Positions 50,751-59,857 of a DNA stretch of 64,000 nt are shown one piece after another; position 1 is the first letter of the stretch; each line of letters begins with the position of its first letter. The DNA is from CAYREV01 sp964423345 (GTDB lineage Bacteria > Bacteroidota > Rhodothermia > Balneolales > Balneolaceae), in the NCBI GenBank assembly GCA_964423345.1, contig CAYREV010000003.1, forward strand, positions 1 to 64,000. Reading direction: 5' to 3'. The position numbers and the translations under genes were made by a program. Below the pieces are notes generated by a model. It was given only the letters and a program-made list of their open reading frames with translations. It made no database searches and was not told the origin of the DNA.

Positions 50751-51212
50751 TTACCGGAGGATAAAAGCGTTGCTGTGAATAGTCCTGGCATTGGAGGGGC
50801 TGAGCGAGGTGTCCGGGTACAGGATATATTCAAAGCGATAAACACCGGGCTGTAGACTGAACATATCATCCATGGCCTGGACGGGAACCTCCTGCGGAAA
50901 ATAGCCGGAGCTGCTCAGGGGCTTTGGACTGGGTGCAACAGCGATGATGAAATACCAGGCACCCAGGTTCTTCCACCTATCCTCATTTACCTGCTGCTCC
51001 AAAGTAAGGTTTAAGCTGGGGCTGGCTACATAGTATTCGGTATCCGACTTGTTAACCAGCGTGAGGGTAATACGCCCCCCCTCAAGATTATAAGCCGTAT
51101 TATCGGTATTAAAATCGAAATCGGGGTCCGTCCCGGAACCGGGGACAAGCACGCCCTCGCAGCCCGCCAGGAGGATTGCAAACAGCAGAGATATGAGTAA
51201 TGGTTTCTTCAT
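50751..51212 (-). CDS. Hypothetical small lipoprotein
   Basis: A 153-residue exported protein. The signal KKPLLISLLFAILLAGC gives a lipidation cysteine at residue 18. The mature part is beta-rich (GGRITLTLVNKSDTEYYV, YRFEYILYPDTS) like small immunoglobulin-type domains and has no cysteine besides the lipobox one. It is reminiscent of Bacteroidota surface lipoproteins of unknown role. Nearby genes give no hint. Confidence 0.65.
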   Translation of the reverse strand: MKKPLLISLLFAILLAGCEGVLVPGSGTDPDFDFNTDNTAYNLEGGRITLTLVNKSDTEYYVASPSLNLTLEQQVNEDRWKNLGAWYFIIAVAPSPKPLSSSGYFPQEVPVQAMDDMFSLQPGVYRFEYILYPDTSLSPSNARTIHSNAFILR

Positions 51213-51281
51213 GAGCGGTTGCCTTTATCTGTCCGTGAAAAGGTAGCTATTTATAGAACGGATATAAAGACCCAAAAGTGT

Positions 51282-52364
51282 TCAGACGGCCTGTTTGCCG
51301 GCGAGGGCTTCATTGAAGCGGTAGGTGTGTTGTTCTCCCTCACCCAGTACGCCAAAATCGGTGTCGGCCACCTTAAGGTCTTTCCTGGCTTTTTTCAGCT
51401 CCCGGAGAGGTTCGTTGCATCCCTCGTCAGCCAGCGGGAAGGTGCCAAAGTGCATGCCAATACTGGTTGAGGCACCTATATCCCGGTGTGCCTGCACGGC
51501 TTCGTGCGGGTCTACATGGATGGGGGTCATAAACCATCGGGGTTTATAGGCCCCGATCGGTATCAGCCCCAGGTCAATGGAAAAGGAGTTGCCGATATCC
51601 CTGAAGAAGTCGTCATAGCCGGTGTCGCCGGCGAAATAGGTGGTGCCGGAGGGCAACTCCAGTACATATCCGCACCACAGCGTGCGGTCGCGGTCCGAGA
51701 GGCCCCTCCCGGAGAAATGTTGGGCGGGCACGGCGGTCACCCCTCCCTCACCGATGGTTTCTTCTTCCCACCAATCCAGTTCGGCCGTCCGGTGGATGCC
51801 CTGTCCGTTCAGCCAGTTTCCGACTCCCAGGGGTACCACAAAGAGGGGATCATGTTTCTGATGCAGCCTCCTGACCGTGTGAATATCCAGGTGGTCGTAA
51901 TGGTTATGGCTGATAAGTACCAGGTCAATATCGGGGAGGTCTTCAAAACGGATGCCCGGGGGACGCATGCGCCTGGGCCCTATCCACTGGAAGGGGCTTG
52001 CCCGCTTGCTCCACACCGGGTCGGTAAGAATATTCAACCCGTCGGCCTGTATGAGAAAGGTGGCATGGTTGACAAAAGTGATGCCCAGGGTGCCGTCATC
52101 AATCCCTGCTTCGGGCGGAGGTCCGATAAGGCTTTCATCCGAAGAGCGGTCCTCCCACGGGGTCTCGTCCTTAGTGACGGCCCATTTGAGCACGTCGATC
52201 AAGGTTCGCCCTTTGGCCTTGCTCAGGTTGTGAAAATGTTTGCCGTCAAAGTGGTCAGACGGCCGCCCCCCATATCCGGGGGCCTTGATTATCAGGTCTA
52301 CGATTTTGGTTGCCGTAACCAGAAATATCAGGGATGCGGCAACGCCGGTGATGTATGCAAACAA
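51282..52364 (-). CDS. MBL-fold metallo-hydrolase (NAPE-PLD/UlaG-like), membrane-anchored
   Basis: A 360-residue protein. A hydrophobic N-terminal helix (residues 2-25) probably anchors it. The metallo-beta-lactamase domain has the metal motif HNHYDHLD, a later His in VPAQHFSGRG, Asp in YFAGDTGYDD and the last His in GMHFGTF. This arrangement and the WIGPRRMRPPGIRFEDLP region are typical of the N-acyl-phosphatidylethanolamine phospholipase D-like branch. Membrane attachment suits a lipid substrate, but this is inference. Confidence 0.88.
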   Translation of the reverse strand: MFAYITGVAASLIFLVTATKIVDLIIKAPGYGGRPSDHFDGKHFHNLSKAKGRTLIDVLKWAVTKDETPWEDRSSDESLIGPPPEAGIDDGTLGITFVNHATFLIQADGLNILTDPVWSKRASPFQWIGPRRMRPPGIRFEDLPDIDLVLISHNHYDHLDIHTVRRLHQKHDPLFVVPLGVGNWLNGQGIHRTAELDWWEEETIGEGGVTAVPAQHFSGRGLSDRDRTLWCGYVLELPSGTTYFAGDTGYDDFFRDIGNSFSIDLGLIPIGAYKPRWFMTPIHVDPHEAVQAHRDIGASTSIGMHFGTFPLADEGCNEPLRELKKARKDLKVADTDFGVLGEGEQHTYRFNEALAGKQAV

Positions 52365-52456
52365 AACAGGATATTAAAATTCTACAGGATCGCTTAAAAT
52401 CGGAATTAAGATGGTTTCGTTCAAATGGGAAGAAATTAACGGTATACAGGGGGCCC

Positions 52457-54532
52457 CTATTTCAGATGTTCGTTAAAGAACTCATATATGCGGCTGTACT
52501 CGTCATACCAGGCGTCGGGATCCTTGAAACTGTGACGTTCGGTGGGGTACATCATCATATCGAACTCCTTGTCACCGGCCTGAATAAGCTTGTCTATATA
52601 CTGGGCGGCGTCCTGAAAACCCACATTATTGTCTATGAGGCCGTGCAGGATCAGTACGGGTTGCCTGAGGCGGTCCACATAGGTGATCGGTGAACTGCGG
52701 GCATAGTGTGTGGAGTCGGCTTCAGGCTTGCCGAGGCGGGGCAGCGTGTACCAGGGATTGGTATGGTAATAGTTTTCCCAGTTGGTTACGGCGCGCAGGG
52801 CAGCCGCGGCATCAAAATACTGCGGGGCTACGCTGGTAGCGTACAGGGCCATGAATCCCCCGTAACTTCCACCGTAGATGCCCACCCGGCTGGTGTCGGC
52901 ATCGGGATAATGCTCCGCCAGGTAGCGGACGCCGTCGATGATATCCTGCGTCTCGTATTTGCCCATCCAGTCGGTCACATCTTCCCGGAATTCACGTCCA
53001 TAGCCGGTGCTGTGGCGGTAGTCGACTTCCATCACGTAATAGCCTTGAGCCGTTAGGAACTGATGAAACATATATTCCCGGTAGTAGCTGTTGGACCATC
53101 CCTTATAGACGTTTTGAAGGGAGCCCGCCCCGTGAACGAAGACGACCACGGGATTTTTCCCGGAGGTGTCGGCCACGGGTTTGAGTACCGACATGGAAAG
53201 CTTTGTTTCCCCGTCACGCGAGGTAAAGCGGATATAGTCTTCCTTTTGCCAGTCGATACGGTTGAAACGGTCGGGGATGGTATGGGTAAGCCGCCTTTCC
53301 CTTCCCGGATTTTCAAGGTCCAGCAGGTACAGTTCAAACGGTTCGTTAAAATAGGTGTACCGGTATGCCACGTACCGGTTGTTATGGCCAAGTTCGAACG
53401 ATTGGCGGTAGCCGGTTTCGGCAGTCAGTTTTCTGATGGAACTGTTTTTCACATTCAGCCGGTGGAGGTGGCGTTCGCCGGGATCCACCTCGTTGGAGGC
53501 AAAAACCAGGCTGTTTTCGTCGACCCACCGGGCCCAGGGTATATCAAAGTTGCCCGTGGTATGCCGGGTGAGGCCGGAACCGTCCGGATTGACCGTGTAG
53601 ATATGGTTCCAGCCCTCCTTTTCAGACTGGAACATCAGCCGGGTTCCTTCCGGGGCGAAAGCCATGTTTCGCCCGAATATCCAACCCTCGGTAGAATCTT
53701 CAAAGACCTTTGTGGACTTGGGTTCTACCAGGTCGAATACGGTGATGAGGCGGTGTTTCATGGGGGCGTCCAGGCGGTCGAGGGCCAGGTAGCGCCCGTG
53801 GGCGCTGACTTCGATATCCAGATATTCCTTCCCTTCGAACATCAGCTGGACCTTGCTGGAATCGAGGTAGGCCACGGAGAGGAGGCGATTGGCCACTCCC
53901 CTTCTTGAGGCCCCGGCCTTCACATATTCATGCACATATTCGGGGAAGTAGTATTCCTCGTAGCCGGAGGTGTCGTACTGGGACAATACCAGCTTGTCGT
54001 TTCCTGCCCATTCGACGATGCTGTATCCCGGATCCTCTTCCTTCTTGTCGGTGACCTGCCTGAGGGATGCGTTTTCAATGTTGATAATCCATATGTCGCC
54101 CTCCTGCACATAAGCTACGTGCCTGCCGTCGGGCCCCCAGGTGGGATCGTACTCCCGTTTTTCCGACCGGACCAGCCTTTTCTTGTTTTCGAACTGAAGG
54201 TCGGCCATCCAGATATCTCCCTCTTCGGTATAGAGAAGGCGCTTGCCGTCGGGAGAGAGCGTATATCCCCGGTCAAATTCTTTGGAAGCGGTATCCCGTG
54301 CCTCTCCTTTCAGGTCTACCCGGAAAAGTTCCTCCTCGATTTTTGCGGAATCGTTGGCCTGATAGTAAACGAACTGCATGTCGGGCGAAAAGCGGACAAA
54401 GTCCGGCCGGTTCCCGGCCAGCAGGGGTTCGTAAAAAATATCTTCCAGGCTGAGTGTGTCCAGTCCGTTCTGTGCCGGTGAGAGCTGGGGAAGGGTTAAA
54501 ATGATCAGTAAAAGGCTTGCAAACTTTTTCAT
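52457..54532 (-). CDS. S9 family prolyl oligopeptidase/DPP-IV-like peptidase
   Basis: A 691-residue exported serine peptidase: signal peptide KKFASLLLIILTLPQLSPAQ, a WD40-like beta-propeller (about residues 35-430), then an alpha/beta hydrolase with VVFVHGAGSLQN, the nucleophile in GIYGGSYGGFMALY, Asp in LIDNNVGFQD and His in TERHSFKDP. It would cleave proline-containing peptides in the periplasm, consistent with the aminopeptidase P gene 71 bases upstream in the same direction. Confidence 0.93.
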   Translation of the reverse strand: MKKFASLLLIILTLPQLSPAQNGLDTLSLEDIFYEPLLAGNRPDFVRFSPDMQFVYYQANDSAKIEEELFRVDLKGEARDTASKEFDRGYTLSPDGKRLLYTEEGDIWMADLQFENKKRLVRSEKREYDPTWGPDGRHVAYVQEGDIWIINIENASLRQVTDKKEEDPGYSIVEWAGNDKLVLSQYDTSGYEEYYFPEYVHEYVKAGASRRGVANRLLSVAYLDSSKVQLMFEGKEYLDIEVSAHGRYLALDRLDAPMKHRLITVFDLVEPKSTKVFEDSTEGWIFGRNMAFAPEGTRLMFQSEKEGWNHIYTVNPDGSGLTRHTTGNFDIPWARWVDENSLVFASNEVDPGERHLHRLNVKNSSIRKLTAETGYRQSFELGHNNRYVAYRYTYFNEPFELYLLDLENPGRERRLTHTIPDRFNRIDWQKEDYIRFTSRDGETKLSMSVLKPVADTSGKNPVVVFVHGAGSLQNVYKGWSNSYYREYMFHQFLTAQGYYVMEVDYRHSTGYGREFREDVTDWMGKYETQDIIDGVRYLAEHYPDADTSRVGIYGGSYGGFMALYATSVAPQYFDAAAALRAVTNWENYYHTNPWYTLPRLGKPEADSTHYARSSPITYVDRLRQPVLILHGLIDNNVGFQDAAQYIDKLIQAGDKEFDMMMYPTERHSFKDPDAWYDEYSRIYEFFNEHLK

Positions 54533-54603
54533 GTCAATTATTCTGTTTGTTCCTCGCAGAGAAGTAAAGCTTTATGAACAGGGGTTGGGAAGGTTTCGTT
54601 TTA

Positions 54604-55938
54604 TCAGCCCCCCATGATCTTCTCGATTTCGGATCGCTCTTTGGGGACATCCGTAAGGTTTTCGTAGCCGTCGTCGGTGATCACCAGGTTGTCTTCAATA
54701 CGCACTCCTCCAAAATGATACAGTTCCTCAATCTTGCTCTTGTTGAGGAAGGCGGCTTTATCCTCCTCTTCCAGGGCGGGTTTCAACAGGGCGGGCACGA
54801 AATAAAGTCCCGGTTCGATGGTGAGAACCATCCCCGGCTGCAGGTTGCGCCGGGTGCGCAGGTATTTTATGCCGGGCCGGTCAATGCGTTCCACCCCTTT
54901 AGGGTAGCCGCCCACGTCGTGGGTGTCCAGCCCCAGGAAATGTCCCAGCCCGTGCGGGAAAAAGAGGGCGAATATATCGTTTTCCATCAGGTCGTCGATA
55001 CGGCCCCTGACCACCCCGAAATCCTTGAGCCCCTGCATCATGATACGGGCGGCATTGATATGAAGATCTTCCATCGGCACATCGGGGCCGGCATCTTCAA
55101 TGACCTGTTTCTGGGCTTCCAGCACAGCCTCGTAGACAGCCGCCTGGTCGGCGGAAAATTGCCCGTTGACAGGATAAGTGCGGGTGATATCGGAGGCGTA
55201 GCCACGGTATTCGTAACCGGCGTCGATCAGGAAGAGGTCGCCCTCTTCCGCCCTGGCATTATTTTCCACGTAATGAAGAATGGCGCTGTTGTCTCCGGAA
55301 GCAAAGATGCCGTTGTAGGCGTCCTGCATCAGGCCGTGATGGATCTGTTGATAGTCGAACACCGCTTTAAGCTGGTATTCGTACATGCCCGGTTTCAGGG
55401 CTTTAAGCACTTCCCGGTGGGCAATATTGTTGACCCTTGCCGCCTGCCGCATCTGCTCCAGTTCCCAGTCGGTTTTAAACACCCGGCAATGGGTGATGGT
55501 ATCTTCAAGCTCGTCCAGGTCGATGGGCGTCTTCCGGTCGAACTCCTCGATAAATTCGGCCTGTTCTTCATTAAGGCAGTATATTATTTCGGGAGCCAGC
55601 TCGTTGAGCACCCCCGGCAGTTCATTCTCAAAGTGCAGGTGGTCGGGCCGGTATTCCTCTTGATACTGTTCCCTGGATTTAACCCTGCCGTGCCAGACCG
55701 CATACTGTGCATCCCGCTTGGGGGCAAACAGGTGGTACTCCTGGCTTTTCAGATCCATCAACAGGTGAAAATTGGGCTCGTTGACCCCCGTCAGGTACCA
55801 GAAGTTGGACTCCTGCCTGAAGGGAAACTCATAGTCGGTTTCATACCGGTACATAAGGTCGGCGCCCTTCATATAAACGACAGCGGGCGTGTCTTCGTCA
55901 AAAAGAGAAAAAAGTTTTTCGCGATGCAGATGATTCAT
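54604..55938 (-). CDS. Xaa-Pro aminopeptidase (aminopeptidase P, M24B)
   Basis: A 444-residue 'pita-bread' metallopeptidase. The N-terminal domain (residues 1-155) precedes the catalytic domain, where the metal ligands are Asp in DAGYEYRGYASDITR (two Asp), His in FPHGLGHFLGLDTHD, Glu in LTIEPGLYF and Glu in GVRIEDNLVI. It removes N-terminal residues followed by proline. No signal peptide, so cytoplasmic. It precedes the S9 peptidase gene; together they form a likely proline-peptide degradation pair. Confidence 0.93.
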   Translation of the reverse strand: MNHLHREKLFSLFDEDTPAVVYMKGADLMYRYETDYEFPFRQESNFWYLTGVNEPNFHLLMDLKSQEYHLFAPKRDAQYAVWHGRVKSREQYQEEYRPDHLHFENELPGVLNELAPEIIYCLNEEQAEFIEEFDRKTPIDLDELEDTITHCRVFKTDWELEQMRQAARVNNIAHREVLKALKPGMYEYQLKAVFDYQQIHHGLMQDAYNGIFASGDNSAILHYVENNARAEEGDLFLIDAGYEYRGYASDITRTYPVNGQFSADQAAVYEAVLEAQKQVIEDAGPDVPMEDLHINAARIMMQGLKDFGVVRGRIDDLMENDIFALFFPHGLGHFLGLDTHDVGGYPKGVERIDRPGIKYLRTRRNLQPGMVLTIEPGLYFVPALLKPALEEEDKAAFLNKSKIEELYHFGGVRIEDNLVITDDGYENLTDVPKERSEIEKIMGG

Positions 55939-56016
55939 CTTCAGTAGGGTTGGGTGATTGGGTAAGCCTGAATTTAAGAGAAAAAAAGATGGTTGGAAAA
56001 CGGAACCGCAAGGGGG

Positions 56017-56949
56017 TCAGCCGGGATATTTGGCAAAGAGGGTGTGCAGGGTGTTGGCGACCTCCTGCAGGGATCCGGGGCTGCTCTCCCGGAAAATTTG
56101 ACCGGCCGGTTCTTCCCGCAGGTCCGTTTTTAGTGTTCCCGCCGCAGAGTAGAGGGTGGTGTTGCCCGGCTTTCCCTCGAATACCGAATCCAGGTTTATT
56201 TCGGCAACGGCCCTGTTTTTCCCCTCTTCATTGAGGATGGCCACCAGGCGGCTGCCGCCCGTTGGCGTGGAAAGGGTTGAAAGGGCGATCTTTTGGTGTT
56301 CCAGGGGAGTGATTTGGTAATAATGATCCAGAACCAATTGTGAAGGGCTGTTATTAAACTGCAGATACTGAATAGACGTTGATTCCCCCTCTGCATAGGT
56401 ATTGAGAAGGGGGTTCAGCCATGACTTCAGCCCGGCGGTGGCGCGTTTCCCGGCAAAGCCGCGTTTTTCCCAGTAGGAGTAATCCTTTTCTCTTTTTTCG
56501 GTTGCCGGAAATAGGTCGGGGGCCTTCTCCAGCCCGGTGATTTTTTCCTTTTCGCGGTCCACGCGGTACCAGTAGTCAGTCAGGCCGTTGGTCAGAAGCA
56601 CATATGGGGCATTGACCTGTTGATTGTAGCGGGCCACCTGTTCGGCTGTCTTGGCATTGAGTGCGATGTTTTCCGCTTTGCATTCGGCGAGGATCCGGGG
56701 GTTGAAATCACGGCTGTAGCAGATGATGTCGGTGCGAAGGCTGGCGTCGGTGTAGTCGCGAATGGCTTCCTCTGTGGAGATGCGATTTTTGGACCATCCC
56801 GCTTCCAGTAAAAACTCAATTATTCTCAGCCGCACCCGTTCTTCCGGCCTGTTTTTCAGCGTTTTCCGATGGATGGGATTCCAAAGCAACTTCTCCTGCT
56901 TTTTCCACACCACCCTCGGATATTGATGTCGGGCTATACTGCGGTCCAT
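56017..56949 (-). CDS. Stand-alone HsdR_N (type I restriction N-terminal) domain protein
   Basis: A 310-residue protein. Residues about 30-135 match the HsdR N-terminal nuclease-like domain: EERVRLRIIEFLLEAGWSKNRI, then TDASLRTDIICYSRD and ILAECKAEN, giving a PD-(D/E)xK-style Asp and Glu-x-Lys, and YNQQVNAPYVLLTNG. No helicase domain and no hsdM/hsdS genes follow. The C-terminal 170 residues are a beta-rich extension without a recognised match. Such solo HsdR_N proteins are frequent in Bacteroidota; their role is unknown. Confidence 0.8.
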   Translation of the reverse strand: MDRSIARHQYPRVVWKKQEKLLWNPIHRKTLKNRPEERVRLRIIEFLLEAGWSKNRISTEEAIRDYTDASLRTDIICYSRDFNPRILAECKAENIALNAKTAEQVARYNQQVNAPYVLLTNGLTDYWYRVDREKEKITGLEKAPDLFPATEKREKDYSYWEKRGFAGKRATAGLKSWLNPLLNTYAEGESTSIQYLQFNNSPSQLVLDHYYQITPLEHQKIALSTLSTPTGGSRLVAILNEEGKNRAVAEINLDSVFEGKPGNTTLYSAAGTLKTDLREEPAGQIFRESSPGSLQEVANTLHTLFAKYPG

Positions 56950-57007
56950 AGGGAGGAGAATAGCAATTGCCCCGGTAAATGAAAAACGGGCAGGGGAGCC
57001 GGAGTAT

Positions 57008-58825
57008 TTATCCGGCTGCAGCTTCCCCGGCTTCTTTCTCCTTGTCCATCTGCCGGTAGATAATCAGTTGCTGGCCGATGGAAACGATGTTGTAAATCAG
57101 GTAGTACAGGCTGAGTCCCGCGGCAAAATTGTTGAAGATAAAGAGCATCATGAGCGGGAAGATGTACTGCATGGCTTTCATATTCATTCCGCCGGCAGCA
57201 CCTCCTCCTCCGCCCATACCTCCGCTCATACCGCCGCTGATACGGCTTTGGAAGATCATGGCTACCGACATCAGCAGTACAAAACCTGCAAGCTGGTCAC
57301 CCAGGAAAGGAATGCTGAAGGGCATGCTGATAATATAGTCGGGGGCGGACAGGTCGGTCGCCCACAGGAATTCCTCCTGCCGTATTAGGATGGAATTTTG
57401 GAAAAACCTCCACAGCGTAATAAGAATAGGCAGCTGCAGCAGGTTGGGCAGGCATCCCCCGAGGGGATTGACCCCCGCCTCCTTGTAGAGTTTCATGGTG
57501 GCCTTCTGCTGCTTTTGGGGGTCGTCACTGTATTTTTCCTGAATCTCTTTCATCTTGGGCTGTAGCTCCTTCATGGCAGCCATGCTTCGGTAGCTTTTCT
57601 TGGTGAGGGGATACAGCACCAGCTTGATGAGGATGGCAAACAGGATGATGGCCAGTCCGATGTTCATATAGTCGGCCACCAGGCCGAAATAGGGGATAAT
57701 CATATATCGGACCAGTGGGTCGGAGAACCAGCGCGTCCAGGAGTATCCCACATCCACCATGTTGTAGGCGGTCTCTTCATACTGTTTGAGCAGGTGGTAG
57801 GATAGGGGGCCGGTATAGAGGCGGAACTCTGCCGTCCCGTTTTCGGGTACTTCGGCATTGATATACGATTTATAGATATACTCGGTGCTCGGGTTGTCGG
57901 TAGACCCGGTCAGTTCGCCAATAAGGAGTGCGCCCTCTGTAGGCGATTTGGACTTGATAACCTGCGTGAAGAATTTGGTGCGGGTGGCAACCCAGTCGAC
58001 CGTACCGTTATAGTTCTGTTCCTTGCGGTTGGGTTCGCTAAGCAGCAATTGTTCCATTTCGCCGCCGGTGTAGACGTAGGCTGAAGTATAGGTGGCCTCC
58101 TGGGAGGGGTCCTTTTCAGTAAGCCGAAGCGGTGATTCCCATCCGAATTCTATGTTGCTTCCGATGATGTTGCGTTCGAGTCCCCGGAAGGTGATGTCGA
58201 GTCCCATCTCATGCGAGTCGCCATTGAGCGTGTAGGTATAGATGATACGCTTGTTGTTTTCCAGGTTGAGCGCGTACTTCAATTCGGCGGTCTCGCCCCC
58301 TGCGAGGGACAATGAATCGCCCGGTGTGAGACGTTCGAAAAGAAGCTGGTTGGTCTCGACGTTGTAATTTTCGTTGGAGAGAAAACCGACGGAATAGGCC
58401 GAACGGCTGGTATCCTTCATCAACTCGACCGGCTTGTGGTCCCAGGTTTCATAATTTTTCAGCAGTATCTGGGAAGGCCCTGCCCCGAGATTGGTGAATT
58501 CCGCCCGGTATACGGGAGTGTTTACCACGAAGGAGGTGGTATCGTCGACACTTGCCGCGCTGAAGATGCCCATTTTGGCAGGTTTGCCGGTATCTTCTTC
58601 ACTGATCGTAGCCTGTGCAGGGGCCCGGTCGTCGGCCGGTTCCTGTTTTTCTGCGGTGTTTCGGGCGGCAGAATCTTGCTTCTGGACTGCAGCTATACTG
58701 TCTTGACGGGCCTGCTCAAGGGCCTTTCTTCGTTGAAGCTCCTCTTCGCTGGGCATGGTGAAATAGGCCCAGGCTACCATGGTTAATAAAATTAGAATTA
58801 AGCCTGTTACAGTATTTCGATCCAA
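57008..58825 (-). CDS. yidC: Membrane protein insertase YidC
   Basis: A 605-residue Gram-negative-type YidC. TM1 (TGLILILLTMVAWAYFTM) is followed by a low-complexity linker, a large periplasmic beta domain (about residues 95-345), and the conserved five-helix core with ADYMNIGLAIILFAILIKLVLYPLTKKSYRSMAAMKELQPKM split by the hydrophilic groove. A Gly/Met-rich loop (MSGGMGGGGGAAGGMNM) precedes the last helices. It inserts and folds inner-membrane proteins. It is the end of the rpmH-rnpA-yidD-yidC run. Confidence 0.96.
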   Translation of the reverse strand: MDRNTVTGLILILLTMVAWAYFTMPSEEELQRRKALEQARQDSIAAVQKQDSAARNTAEKQEPADDRAPAQATISEEDTGKPAKMGIFSAASVDDTTSFVVNTPVYRAEFTNLGAGPSQILLKNYETWDHKPVELMKDTSRSAYSVGFLSNENYNVETNQLLFERLTPGDSLSLAGGETAELKYALNLENNKRIIYTYTLNGDSHEMGLDITFRGLERNIIGSNIEFGWESPLRLTEKDPSQEATYTSAYVYTGGEMEQLLLSEPNRKEQNYNGTVDWVATRTKFFTQVIKSKSPTEGALLIGELTGSTDNPSTEYIYKSYINAEVPENGTAEFRLYTGPLSYHLLKQYEETAYNMVDVGYSWTRWFSDPLVRYMIIPYFGLVADYMNIGLAIILFAILIKLVLYPLTKKSYRSMAAMKELQPKMKEIQEKYSDDPQKQQKATMKLYKEAGVNPLGGCLPNLLQLPILITLWRFFQNSILIRQEEFLWATDLSAPDYIISMPFSIPFLGDQLAGFVLLMSVAMIFQSRISGGMSGGMGGGGGAAGGMNMKAMQYIFPLMMLFIFNNFAAGLSLYYLIYNIVSIGQQLIIYRQMDKEKEAGEAAAG

Positions 58826-58846
58826 AAGAAGTTCCTCTGTCTTGTG

Positions 58847-59074
58847 TTATGATTTGGTTCTGTTTTCAGGTACGGGGTCGTAGCCCTCTCCGCCCCATGG
58901 ATGGCAGCTGGAAATTCGCTTGACGGTAAGCCACACTCCTTTCAGCGCCCCGTGTTTTTTAAGGGCTTCCACGCTGTACTGGCTGCATGTAGGCTGGTAA
59001 CGGCAGGATTGGGGCATCCAGGGAGAGATAATCAGTTGATAAAGTCGGACAATACCGATCAGCAGATATTTCAT
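58847..59074 (-). CDS. yidD: Membrane protein insertion efficiency factor
   Basis: A 75-residue YidD with the diagnostic YQLIISPWMPQSCRYQPTCSQYSVEALKKHGALKG and SSCHPWGGEGYDPVP, including the three conserved cysteines. It is an amphipathic inner-membrane-associated protein that aids YidC. rnpA ends 3 bases upstream and yidC starts 21 bases downstream. Confidence 0.95.
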   Translation of the reverse strand: MKYLLIGIVRLYQLIISPWMPQSCRYQPTCSQYSVEALKKHGALKGVWLTVKRISSCHPWGGEGYDPVPENRTKS

Positions 59075-59077
59075 GAA

Positions 59078-59506
59078 TCAGCGGTCAATAATGGAAAGGA
59101 TATAATTGCGTGTCTTTGTCAAGAGTTCAATAACATCTCTTTCGGTCTGTTTATACGTAAGGCCCACCTGATTAACCATAAGAGCCCCGTGGAAGCAGAA
59201 GGTTCCGGAAGATACAAGATCTGAAATCAAATGTTGATGGAGCCGGTATGCTTCTCTTAACAGGCGCTTGGCGCGATTTCGACGGGTGGCTTTGCCCGTT
59301 TTCCGGGGCACGATAAAGCCCATCCTGCATTCGGCTTCGGCATCGGCATGGATTCGAAAGCGGAGGCTGACAAACTCTTCACGAAATATGGCAGCCTCAT
59401 TTTCAAAAAGCTGCTGAAAATTTTTGCGGCCGCGTAGGATTTTAGCTTTAGGCAAGCTAAAATCTTTATCTGAAGCCGATGGACTGCTATTTGGGCCCTT
59501 TTTCAT
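59078..59506 (-). CDS. rnpA: Ribonuclease P protein component
   Basis: A 142-residue basic protein that assists the RNase P ribozyme in maturing tRNA 5' ends. The RNR block is GKATRRNRAKRLLREAYR and the upstream strand RMGFIVPRK is typical. The N terminus has about 20 extra polar residues, and the first 20 bases of the gene overlap the end of rpmH in another frame. If the true start is later, at an alternative codon, the overlap would vanish, but no other Met precedes the domain. Confidence 0.94.
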   Translation of the reverse strand: MKKGPNSSPSASDKDFSLPKAKILRGRKNFQQLFENEAAIFREEFVSLRFRIHADAEAECRMGFIVPRKTGKATRRNRAKRLLREAYRLHQHLISDLVSSGTFCFHGALMVNQVGLTYKQTERDVIELLTKTRNYILSIIDR

Positions 59507-59642
59507 CGCTGATGGTAAGGCGATGGCGTCCTTTGGAACGGCGACGCTTCAATACCCTTTTCCCGTTTTTGCTACTGTTTCGCTTTCGAAAACCGTGTTT
59601 GTTCTTTCGTTTTCGGCTGCTTGGTTGATATGTGCGTTTCAT
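59487..59642 (-). CDS. rpmH: 50S ribosomal protein L34
   Basis: A 51-residue, very basic ribosomal protein: MKRTYQPSSRKRKNKHGF, then RKRNSSKNGKRVLKRRRSKGRHRLT. The ATG at 59642 is the universal L34 start. It leads the cluster rpmH-rnpA-yidD-yidC, and its final codons overlap rnpA by 20 bases. The promoter must lie in the 215-base divergent region shared with secA. Confidence 0.96.
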   Translation of the reverse strand: MKRTYQPSSRKRKNKHGFRKRNSSKNGKRVLKRRRSKGRHRLTISDEKGPK

Positions 59643-59789
59643 TGATGTATCAACGTTTTGTGAAATTTCAATTCGTTTACAGACCCATAATTTAACAAGA
59701 AAAAAAGACAATAAGAACCATAATTTAACGGTTTATTACTATGCAACCCTCCCGGAGTGTCATTTATGTTCATACTGCGTATTAAATAA

Positions 59790-59821
59790 TTTGAACAGGC
59801 ATTGAGTAAGCTGTAACTTTG
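59790..59821 (+). promoter_or_regulatory. Bacteroidota-type promoter for secA
   Basis: TTTG (59790-59793), a 20-base spacer and TAACTTTG (59814-59821) match the Bacteroidota -33/-7 consensus TTTG...TAnnTTTG exactly. Transcription would begin about 59826, giving a 32-base leader before the secA ATG. Confidence 0.65.
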
Positions 59822-59857
59822 GTAACTATTACAAAAATCCGTGAATGACGAATATTT

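Noticed and set aside
54574..55947. 457-codon plus-strand ORF opposite the aminopeptidase P gene
   Set aside because: Mirror frame of a clear M24 peptidase; no independent motif.
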